Position numbers and translations under genes: made by a program. A stretch of DNA of 8,864 nucleotides, taken from NCBI GenBank assembly GCA_046153015.1, contig JBJXGF010000109.1, forward strand, positions 1 to 8,864. Reading direction: 5' to 3'. Below, one piece after another: positions 1 through 4,870 of this stretch. The notes under the pieces were generated by a model. The model was not told where the DNA came from. It saw nothing but the letters and a program-made list of their open reading frames with translations, and ran no database searches. Position 1 is the stretch's first letter, and the number at the start of each line of letters is the position of its first letter. This DNA is from JBJXGF01 sp046153015. GTDB taxonomy: Bacteria > Actinomycetota > Acidimicrobiia > Acidimicrobiales > CAIXPF01.

Positions 1-447
1 CTGGCCCGCCTCCTGCTCGCTCATCTCGCCGAGCCGCTGCGGGCCGTGGAGGGCTGGGCGGCGCAGCTCGCGCCCGGCGGCGTGCTGGCCCTCGAGGAGG
101 TGGAGGCGATCCGGGCGAGCGAGCCGATCTTCGCCGACTACCTCGCCCTGCAAGCCCGCCTGCTCGCCGCCCGCGGCCACGACCTCTACCTCGGCGCCCG
201 CCTGCGGGCGCTCTCCGGCCCGTCGGTGCGCCAGAGCCGCGCCGTCTCGGTGAGCCCCGCCGCCGGCGAGGCCGCCGCCATGTTCGCCCTGAACTTCACC
301 CACTGGCGCCGTGATCCCTGGACGCTGGCCAACGCGACGCCGGCGGAGCTGGAGCGGCTGTCCGCCGGGCTCGAGTCTCTGCTCGGCGATCCGACACACG
401 GCCGGATCACCTGGACGATGCGCCAAGTCATCCTGCAACCGCGCTGA
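1..447 (+). CDS. Class I SAM-dependent methyltransferase, C-terminal part
   Basis: The frame is open from base 1 and ends at TGA 445-447, giving 148 residues; the start lies off the left edge. The visible part begins near a LLLAHLAEPLRAV segment, then W-x-x-x-L-x-PGG-x-L-x-LEE-x-E-x-I. This is the characteristic post-motif-II region of UbiE/Methyltransf_25-type class I methyltransferases: the helix before, and the strand carrying, the PGG-L motif. The glycine-rich SAM-binding motif I would be upstream and is not visible, so cofactor binding is inferred from the family. The C-terminal region (FALNFTHWRRDPWT onward) probably forms the substrate side. The methyl acceptor cannot be told. It converges on the cytochrome c gene across a 182-bp gap. 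The 447 end is secure; the family call is good, the substrate unknown. Confidence 0.75.
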   Translation: MARLLLAHLAEPLRAVEGWAAQLAPGGVLALEEVEAIRASEPIFADYLALQARLLAARGHDLYLGARLRALSGPSVRQSRAVSVSPAAGEAAAMFALNFTHWRRDPWTLANATPAELERLSAGLESLLGDPTHGRITWTMRQVILQPR

Positions 448-484
448 GCGGCAAACTGCCCTCCGCCGAGCGGGCGCGGCGAGC

Positions 485-601
485 TTGTGGCGGGTTGTTC
501 GCGGCCGGTCGACTAGACCCCGCCGCGCGGCCGGCAAAACCGCAGCTCAGAACGTTGGACGCGCGGTCAATACTCGGGCCCCCGCGAACAACCCGCCACA
601 A
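485..601. repeat. 117-bp element with perfect 20-bp inverted terminal arms
   Basis: Bases 485-504 (TTGTGGCGGGTTGTTCGCGG) are the exact reverse complement of 582-601, with no mismatch over 20 bp, separated by 77 bp. Inside, 523-535 can pair with 554-566 (seven GC pairs, one G/A mismatch, then five pairs including two G-U) around an 18-nt loop, and GGTC 507-510 can pair with GACC 516-519. The two G-U pairs would exist only in RNA copied as the plus strand, so that transcript folds better than its antisense. The element lies between two convergent genes and lacks a coding pattern. It could be a structured RNA, an elaborate terminator or 3'-end stabiliser for the methyltransferase mRNA, or a small MITE-like repeat. 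No target-site duplication is evident (left flank GGCGAGC, right flank CCGAAGG). The inverted repeat is certain; its function is unknown. Confidence 0.85.
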
Positions 602-629
602 CCGAAGGGGGCGACCAGCTCGAGCGGAG

Positions 630-941
630 CTACAGGGTGCGCTCGTACTCGGCGATCGCCCGGATCTCCTCCGGGCTGAGCTGGCTCTTGAAGGCCGGCA
701 TCGCCTTGCGGCCGTTGGCGATCACCGCGATCTGGTCGGCGATGTCCGGGTACTTCTCCACGAGCCTGCCGCCGTCGAAGGCCGGGCCGGTTCCGCCGCC
801 GCCGGTGCGCCCGTGGCACACCGCGCACTTCGACAGGTACAGCTTCTGGCCGTCGCCGGCGGCGGAGGAGGAATCACCGCCGCAGCCGACCGCGCCGGCG
901 AGCGCGGCCGCCACGACCGGGACCAGCAGCAGGCGGCGCAT
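630..941 (-). CDS. Small class I cytochrome c, predicted lipoprotein
   Basis: 103 residues. An N-terminal MRRLLLV...ALAGAVGC segment looks like a type II signal peptide with the lipidated cysteine at Cys20 (A-V-G-C, a slightly weak lipobox), followed by a Gly/Ser/Ala linker. The haem attachment motif CAVCH is at 39-43 and the likely axial methionine at Met81 in GRKAMPAF, then a C-terminal helix LSPEEIRAIAEYERTL. This order is standard for single-haem cytochrome c (cytochrome c551/c6-like), about 75 residues after the anchor. It should act as a membrane-tethered extracytoplasmic electron carrier; its donor and acceptor are not identifiable. The ATG has no Shine-Dalgarno sequence, but a TAGCGT hexamer lies 8 nt upstream, suggesting a leaderless transcript. 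It is divergent from the hydrolase gene and convergent with the methyltransferase. No cytochrome oxidase or haem-lyase genes are nearby. Confidence 0.9.
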   Translation of the reverse strand: MRRLLLVPVVAAALAGAVGCGGDSSSAAGDGQKLYLSKCAVCHGRTGGGGTGPAFDGGRLVEKYPDIADQIAVIANGRKAMPAFKSQLSPEEIRAIAEYERTL

Positions 942-949
942 TCTGGGAA

Positions 950-955
950 ACGCTA
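950..955 (-). promoter_or_regulatory. Putative -10 hexamer of the cytochrome c gene
   Basis: On the minus strand this reads TAGCGT, matching the actinobacterial TANNNT -10 pattern, and ends 8 nt before the ATG at 941-939. A poor -35 candidate, TTCACG (980-975, minus), lies 19 nt further upstream. Because the start codon lacks a Shine-Dalgarno sequence, leaderless or near-leaderless initiation is the simplest reading. This is motif matching only. Confidence 0.4.
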
Positions 956-962
956 CCGAAGG

Positions 963-976
963 CGCGCCGCGGCGCG
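963..976. promoter_or_regulatory. 14-bp perfect palindrome between divergent genes
   Basis: CGCGCCGCGGCGCG equals its own reverse complement. It lies midway in the 70-bp gap between the cytochrome c and hydrolase starts, upstream of both putative -10 hexamers and touching the -35 region of the hydrolase promoter. That is a good place for an operator controlling both genes. However, it consists only of G and C in a very GC-rich genome, so chance is a real alternative. Confidence 0.3.
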
Positions 977-1005
977 TGAACTGGAGCCGGACCCCGCCCT
1001 ACGCT
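976..1005 (+). promoter_or_regulatory. Putative promoter of the alpha/beta hydrolase gene
   Basis: GTGAAC (976-981), an 18-nt spacer, then TACGCT (1000-1005), which fits TANNNT. Only 6 nt separate the hexamer from the ATG at 1012, so transcription would start at or next to the start codon, giving a leaderless mRNA. No Shine-Dalgarno sequence precedes the ATG, which agrees. Confidence 0.45.
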
Positions 1006-1011
1006 GCGCCG

Positions 1012-1965
1012 ATGGCGCTCGACCCCCAGGTGCAGGCGCTCGCCGAGCAGCTGCGCGGCGCCGGCCCGCCGATCTGGGAGATCCCTCTCGCGCAGGCTCG
1101 GGAGAACCTGCGGCTGGTGGCCGCGCTGCTCGGCCCGGGCGAGCCGGTGGCCGAGGTGCGCGACCTGGTGGCGCCCGGCCCGCCGGGCGGCCCCCCGGTG
1201 CGGGTGCGGCTGTACCGCCCGGCGACCGAGCCCCCCGCCGGGCGGCCGCTGCCCGCCGTGGTCTACTGCCACGGCGGCGGGTTCGTGATGGGGGATCTCG
1301 ACACCCACGATCGCGAGTGCCGGGCCCTGGCCAACCGGTCGGGGGCGCTCGTGGCCTCGGTCGACTACCGCCTCGCCCCCGAGCACCCGTTCCCGGCCGC
1401 CCTCGACGATGCGTGGGCCGCGCTCGGCTGGGCTGCCGCCGGCGGCGACGGCGCAATCGACCCGGCCCGGCTGGCGGTGGGCGGCGACTCGGCCGGGGCG
1501 AACCTGGCCGCCGTGCTCGCCGTGCTGGCCCGCGACCACGGGCTGGCGCTGCGCCACCAGCTCCTCGTCTACCCGGCGGTCGACGGCCCCGGCGACTACC
1601 CCTCCCGCCAGGAGCACGCCGACGGCCTGGTGCTGACCACCGAGATGATCGACTGGTTCACCGCCCAGTACGTGGGCGAGGCGCTCGACGACCCGCTGCT
1701 GGCGGAGGACTTCCGGCTCGCCCCGATCCGGGCCGCCTCGCACGCGGGCGTGGCCCCTGCGCTCGTGATCACCGCCGAGTGCGACCCGTTGCGGGACGAG
1801 GGCGAGGCGTACGCCGCGAAGCTGGCGGCCGACGGGGTGGCGGTGGCGCTCAGCCGCTATCCGGGCATGGTCCACGGCTTCTTCAGCCTCGCCCCGCTCT
1901 TCGACGCCTCGGTGCGGGCGCTCGACGAGGCGGGCGCGGCGCTGGCCGCCGCCCTCGCGCCGTGA
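1012..1965 (+). CDS. Alpha/beta hydrolase, HSL family (family IV) esterase/lipase
   Basis: 317 residues, the usual length for bacterial hormone-sensitive-lipase-like carboxylesterases. The oxyanion-hole motif HGGGF is at 87-91, the nucleophile motif GDSAG at 158-162 (Ser160), the acid in DPLRDE (Asp258) and the catalytic His288 in MVHGFF, so the whole Ser-Asp-His triad is present. The conserved DYRLAPEHPFPAALDD segment between the first two motifs is also intact. No signal peptide is seen, so a cytoplasmic enzyme is expected, hydrolysing short- to medium-chain acyl esters; the natural substrate is unknown. The ATG at 1012 was chosen because a TACGCT -10-like hexamer ends 6 nt before it, homologues begin about here (family N-termini are MxLDPxxxALxxQL-like), and the sequence further upstream is the divergent promoter region. 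The next gene has its own promoter overlapping this stop codon. Confidence 0.92.
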   Translation: MALDPQVQALAEQLRGAGPPIWEIPLAQARENLRLVAALLGPGEPVAEVRDLVAPGPPGGPPVRVRLYRPATEPPAGRPLPAVVYCHGGGFVMGDLDTHDRECRALANRSGALVASVDYRLAPEHPFPAALDDAWAALGWAAAGGDGAIDPARLAVGGDSAGANLAAVLAVLARDHGLALRHQLLVYPAVDGPGDYPSRQEHADGLVLTTEMIDWFTAQYVGEALDDPLLAEDFRLAPIRAASHAGVAPALVITAECDPLRDEGEAYAAKLAADGVAVALSRYPGMVHGFFSLAPLFDASVRALDEAGAALAAALAP

Positions 1966-1991
1966 CCGGGCGGCCGGCGCCTGGCTAGGTT
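1962..1991 (+). promoter_or_regulatory. Putative promoter of the oxidoreductase-thioesterase unit
   Basis: GTGACC (1962-1967, overlapping the hydrolase stop codon), an 18-nt spacer, then TAGGTT (1986-1991). Both hexamers resemble actinobacterial housekeeping elements (TTGACN / TANNNT). Transcription would begin near 1998, leaving a leader of about 60 nt that ends in a good Shine-Dalgarno sequence, unlike the leaderless arrangement at neighbouring genes. Confidence 0.45.
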
Positions 1992-2047
1992 GGTCGCCCG
2001 CCGCCGCTCGTGAGGGCCAGGCGGCGGTCACACCGAACACGAGAGAC

Positions 2048-2054
2048 GAGGGGG
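2048..2054 (+). promoter_or_regulatory. Ribosome binding site GAGGGGG
   Basis: This purine run lies 7 nt before the GTG at 2062 and decides that start. An ATG at 2057 is out of frame, only 2 nt from the run, and reaches a stop after two codons (ATG CCG TGA), so it is not a competing gene start. Confidence 0.7.
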
Positions 2055-2061
2055 CGATGCC

Positions 2062-3096
2062 GTGAAGGTCGACCTGATGGTGGGCGGAGGCCGGCTGGAC
2101 GAGATCCAGGAGCTCGCCCGCCGGGCCGAGGCGGCCGGCATCGCGGGCCTGGTGTTCACCGAGACCGGGCGCACCGCCTACCTCTCGGTGGCGGCCGCCG
2201 CGCTGGCCACCGAGCGCCTCGAGCTCTCGACCGGGATCGCGGTGGCGTTCCCCCGCAGCCCGATGGTCACCGCCGGCACCGCGTACGAGCTGGCCGACGT
2301 GTCGAAGGGGCGCTTCCGCCTGGGCCTCGGCACGCAGGTCAAGGCCCACATCGAACGCCGTTACGGCGTGGCGTACGACCATCCCGGGCCCCGGCTCAAG
2401 GACTACGTGCTGGCGCTGCGGGCCATCTTCGCCGCGTTCGAGGGCGCCAAGCTCGACTACCACGGGCCCTTCTACACGCTCACGCTGCTGAACAGCCAGT
2501 GGTCGCCGGGTCGCATCGAGCATCCCGACCTCGCCATCGACGTGGCGGCGGTCGGCCCCTGGATGCTGCGCATGGCCGGCGAGGTGGCCGACGGCGTGCA
2601 CGTGCACCCGCTCAACAACCGGGCCTACCTGACCGACACGGTGCTCCCCGAGGTGGCCGCCGGCGCGGCGAAGGCCGGCCGGGACGCCGCCCGGGTGGAG
2701 CTCCTCGTGCCGAGCTTCACCGCGGTGGGCGACACCGACGCCGAGCAGGCGCAGTGGCGGGAGGCGGCCCGCAGCCAGGTGGCCTTCTACGGCTCCACGC
2801 CCAACTACGCGTTCATCTTCGACCAGCTCGGCTTCGAGGGGACCACCGCCCGCATCCGGGAGAAGCAGAAGGCCGGCGACCTCGCCGGCATGGCTGCGCA
2901 GGTCACCGACGACATCCTCGACCACTTCGCGGTGACCGCCACGTGGGATCAGCTGGCCGACAAGCTGGTCGAGCGGTACACGGGCGCCGCGCACCGGGTG
3001 GTGCTGTACTTCGCCGCCCAGCACGCCAAGCGGGACCCTGGCGTGCTGGAGCGGTACGGCGCCGTGGCGGCCGAGGTCGCCCGCCGCACGGCGTGA
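2062..3096 (+). CDS. LLM-class F420-dependent oxidoreductase (MSMEG_2256-like family)
   Basis: 344 residues, a full-length luciferase-like monooxygenase-fold (TIM barrel) protein. The N-terminus KVDLMVGGGRLDEI, helix ARRAEAAGIAGLVFTETGRTAY, the strand LSTGIAVAFPRSPMVTA and the motif GLGTQVKAHIERRYG (from about residue 88) are hallmarks of the actinobacterial subgroup annotated as F420-dependent, MSMEG_2256 family. Later DGVHVHPLNNRAYL and the C-terminal helices are also family-typical. Such enzymes use reduced cofactor F420 for hydride transfer to, or oxidation of, an organic substrate; for this subgroup the substrate is unknown. FMN use cannot be excluded from sequence alone. Translation starts at GTG with a strong Shine-Dalgarno sequence. 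The last four bases overlap the thioesterase start (GTGA), indicating one transcript and coupled translation, so the substrate may be a CoA or thioester compound (inference). Confidence 0.9.
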   Translation: MKVDLMVGGGRLDEIQELARRAEAAGIAGLVFTETGRTAYLSVAAAALATERLELSTGIAVAFPRSPMVTAGTAYELADVSKGRFRLGLGTQVKAHIERRYGVAYDHPGPRLKDYVLALRAIFAAFEGAKLDYHGPFYTLTLLNSQWSPGRIEHPDLAIDVAAVGPWMLRMAGEVADGVHVHPLNNRAYLTDTVLPEVAAGAAKAGRDAARVELLVPSFTAVGDTDAEQAQWREAARSQVAFYGSTPNYAFIFDQLGFEGTTARIREKQKAGDLAGMAAQVTDDILDHFAVTATWDQLADKLVERYTGAAHRVVLYFAAQHAKRDPGVLERYGAVAAEVARRTA

Positions 3097-3914
3097 CCGC
3101 CATCTCCGAGACAGCGATATTCGCAACTCTCGGCGACGGGCGGTTCGCGCCGACCGAGCTCGCTCGCGGCCCCTGGGATGTGGGCGCCTGCCACGGCGGG
3201 CCCCCCACCGCGCTGGCGGCGCGGGCGGCGGAGGGCGTGCTCGGCGGCGGCGCCTGGCACGTGGCCCGGCTCACGGTGGAGCTGCTGCGCCCGGTTCCGC
3301 TGGCGCCGCTCACGCCGGCGGCCGAGCTGGTGCAGGCCGGGCGCCAGGTGCAGCGGGTGGGCGCCTCGCTCTCGCTGGATGACGGCACGGTCGTGCTGCG
3401 CCTCGTGGCGCTGGCGTTGCGCGTGCGCCCGCTCGACCTGTCGGCCTTCGACCGGGCGGCGGCGGCCCGCCCCGGGGACACGGCCCCGCCGGCCGGCCCG
3501 TTCGAGGCGAGGCCGGGGGCGTCGCCCCCCGGCGTCCACCATCACGGCTTCCACGACCGCGGCATGGAGATCCGCTGGGCCCGAGGCGCCTACGCCGAGC
3601 AGGGCGCCGCGTTCGCCTGGATGCGTCTCGCCGCCCCGCTCGTGGCCGGCGAGACCCCGAGCCCGCTGCAGCGCACCGCGGCGGCCGCCGATTTCGGCAA
3701 CGGCGTGGCCTCGGCGCTGCCGTGGACCTCGCACACGTTCGTGAACCCCGACCTCACCGTCTACCTGCACCGGCCGCCGATCGGCGAGTGGGTCGGCGTC
3801 GACGCCGTCACCCGGCCCGAACCGAGCGGGGTGGGCCTGGCCGAGTCGGCGCTCTTCGACGAGACCGGTCCGATCGGCCGCGCCGCGCAGAGCCTGCTGC
3901 TCGCACCGCGCTGA
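3093..3914 (+). CDS. Thioesterase family protein (double hotdog, acyl-CoA thioesterase-like)
   Basis: 273 residues from GTG 3093. The first hotdog (about 1-120) contains the HGGPPTALAARAAE helix start at 34-47, then VARLTVELLRPVPL, the usual substrate-helix and strand pattern. The second hotdog (about 150-273) has AADFGNGVASALPW, then FVNPDLTVYLHRPPIGEWVGV and ESALFDETGPIGRAAQSLLL, the standard C-terminal signature of TesB/4HBT_3-like proteins. These hydrolyse, or sometimes only bind, acyl-CoA; the acyl group is unknown. The start is fixed by the four-base GTGA overlap with the upstream oxidoreductase stop; earlier in-frame starts would lie inside that gene. It is the last gene of the unit: the stop codon lies inside a strong hairpin terminator. 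The middle linker (about 121-150) is rich in Pro, Gly and Ala and probably flexible. Confidence 0.85.
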   Translation: MTAISETAIFATLGDGRFAPTELARGPWDVGACHGGPPTALAARAAEGVLGGGAWHVARLTVELLRPVPLAPLTPAAELVQAGRQVQRVGASLSLDDGTVVLRLVALALRVRPLDLSAFDRAAAARPGDTAPPAGPFEARPGASPPGVHHHGFHDRGMEIRWARGAYAEQGAAFAWMRLAAPLVAGETPSPLQRTAAAADFGNGVASALPWTSHTFVNPDLTVYLHRPPIGEWVGVDAVTRPEPSGVGLAESALFDETGPIGRAAQSLLLAPR

Positions 3915-3932
3915 GCCGGCCGGCGGCTCAGC
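3910..3932. terminator. Bidirectional hairpin terminator between convergent genes
   Basis: GCTGAGCCG (3910-3918) and CGGCTCAGC (3924-3932) pair perfectly over 9 bp around a 5-nt loop GCCGG. The hairpin begins within the thioesterase's last codons, includes its TGA stop, and ends 1 nt before the MHYT gene's stop complement at 3934. There is no clear T-run on either side, as often in GC-rich Actinobacteria. The position between convergent genes supports termination in both directions. Confidence 0.75.
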
Positions 3933-3933
3933 C

Positions 3934-4704
3934 TCAGGCGGCCTGGGGGTCGCCCTTGCCGACCGGCTTCTTGGCGGCGGGGGCGGCCATGGCCGAATCG
4001 TCGGTGGCCAGGAAGTAGCCGACCGGCAGCAGGATGATGACCGCCACGAGGAACGTGATCATGGCCGTGAACACCGGCTCGGTCGTGCCCGGGATGTGCA
4101 CCTTCGGATCCTCGACGATGCGCAGGGCGGTCATGCCGGTGTAGTGCATCCCGGACACGGCCATGCCCATCACCGCCGCCGCGCCGAGCATGTGGGAGAG
4201 GCGCTTCACGTTGATCGTGAGCCACAGCGCCACCGTGGCCACCGCGATGGCGATGCCGAACGAGAGCACGATGATGCCCACGTTCCACTGGTTGTGGCCG
4301 CGCGTCTTCATGGCCAGCATGCCGCTGTAGTGCATGATGGCCACGCCGCAGCCGGTGAACACGCCGGCCACGGCCAAGCGCAGCTTTCCGCCGTCGCCCG
4401 AATTGGCCACGTAGATCCCGGTGCCGGCCACCACCACGGCGGCCAGGAACGAGGCCGCGGTGAGCAGCGGATCGAAGTACATGGCGCCGTCGATCTGGAA
4501 GGCGCTCATCCCGATGAAGTGCATCGACCACACGCCGCCGCCGCCGATGCAGAGGGCCGCCGCGGCCAGCCAGCCGAGACGGGCCGTGCCGATGGAGCGG
4601 ATCATCCGCCGGCTGGAGAGCAGCGCGGCGAAGCTGCCCATCACCGACACGACATAGGACAGTACGACGAGCAGCATGTTGTACGAAGTGTCGTAGTGCT
4701 TCAT
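3934..4704 (-). CDS. Stand-alone MHYT-domain seven-transmembrane sensor protein
   Basis: 256 residues with seven predicted membrane segments. Three spaced motifs, MHFIGM (61-66), MHYSGM (124-129) and MHYTGM (186-191), lie at the ends of helices 2, 4 and 6; this triple repeat defines the MHYT domain. In the family the motif Met and His residues are proposed to bind a metal, perhaps copper, and to sense O2, CO or NO. A seventh helix (VFTAMITFLVAVIILLPVGYFLA) and a short Ala/Lys/Pro-rich tail follow. No GGDEF, EAL or kinase output domain is attached, so signalling would need a partner. ATG 4704 is chosen because a GGGG run (4711-4714) lies 6 nt upstream; a TTG at 4716 would add four residues. 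It is divergent from aceE and convergent with the thioesterase. Function is inferred from the family only. Confidence 0.92.
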   Translation of the reverse strand: MKHYDTSYNMLLVVLSYVVSVMGSFAALLSSRRMIRSIGTARLGWLAAAALCIGGGGVWSMHFIGMSAFQIDGAMYFDPLLTAASFLAAVVVAGTGIYVANSGDGGKLRLAVAGVFTGCGVAIMHYSGMLAMKTRGHNQWNVGIIVLSFGIAIAVATVALWLTINVKRLSHMLGAAAVMGMAVSGMHYTGMTALRIVEDPKVHIPGTTEPVFTAMITFLVAVIILLPVGYFLATDDSAMAAPAAKKPVGKGDPQAA

Positions 4705-4729
4705 GGATCGCCCCAAGTGGAAGTGTTCG

Positions 4730-4735
4730 AAGGTA
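4730..4735 (-). promoter_or_regulatory. Possible -10 hexamer of the MHYT gene
   Basis: Minus strand TACCTT fits TANNNT and lies 25 nt before the chosen ATG at 4704, leaving room for the GGGG ribosome binding site. No good -35 is seen at the right distance (the sequence there reads AGGAAG), so this is weak. Confidence 0.3.
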
Positions 4736-4806
4736 CGGCGTCAGCGCCGTCGCTTCCTCGTGGACGGCGCGGCGGCGCAGCGGATGTAGGGAGAGGCGAC
4801 GGCCAT

Positions 4807-4821
4807 GGGGGAAAATCCCCC
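4807..4821. promoter_or_regulatory. Perfect GGGGGA-AAA-TCCCCC palindrome upstream of aceE
   Basis: Six bases on each side are exact complements around AAA. It lies in the 166-bp region between the divergent MHYT and aceE genes, centred about 57 bp upstream of the expected aceE transcription start and about 80 bp from the MHYT -10 candidate. The A/T-containing core stands out in this sequence, which fits an operator for a dimeric regulator. It does not resemble the E. coli PdhR site. The regulator is unknown. Confidence 0.45.
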
Positions 4822-4857
4822 GTTCGGGTCATGCCGCAGAACCCCGGCGTGGACCCG

Positions 4858-4863
4858 TAGCAT
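4858..4863 (+). promoter_or_regulatory. Putative -10 hexamer of aceE (leaderless)
   Basis: TAGCAT fits TANNNT and ends 7 nt before GTG 4871, the same geometry as at the hydrolase start. No convincing -35 is visible. It supports GTG 4871 as the translation start and a leaderless mRNA. Confidence 0.4.
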
Positions 4864-4870
4864 CGATGAG

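Noticed and set aside
464..481. Terminator hairpin CGCCG/CGGCG after the methyltransferase
   Set aside because: Only 5 bp with an 8-nt loop in a GC-rich stretch and no T-run; it is not distinguishable from chance, and the larger inverted repeat lies just downstream.
485..601. Integron attC recombination site
   Set aside because: The arms are perfectly symmetrical and lack the GTTRRRY/RYYYAAC core sites and the extrahelical bases typical of attC; no integrase or cassette genes are present.
485..601. Insertion sequence or complete transposon
   Set aside because: The element is only 117 bp, has no transposase, and shows no target-site duplication in its immediate flanks. A MITE-like origin stays open but unproven.
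2057..2065. Two-codon leader ORF (ATG CCG TGA) overlapping the oxidoreductase GTG
   Set aside because: The ribosome binding site is only 2 nt from this ATG but 7 nt from the GTG, so the overlap is probably chance.
874..3126. A 750-codon open frame on the minus strand across the hydrolase and oxidoreductase
   Set aside because: Same GC-driven antisense artefact; it has no recognisable domain and overlaps two well-supported plus-strand genes and the cytochrome c start.
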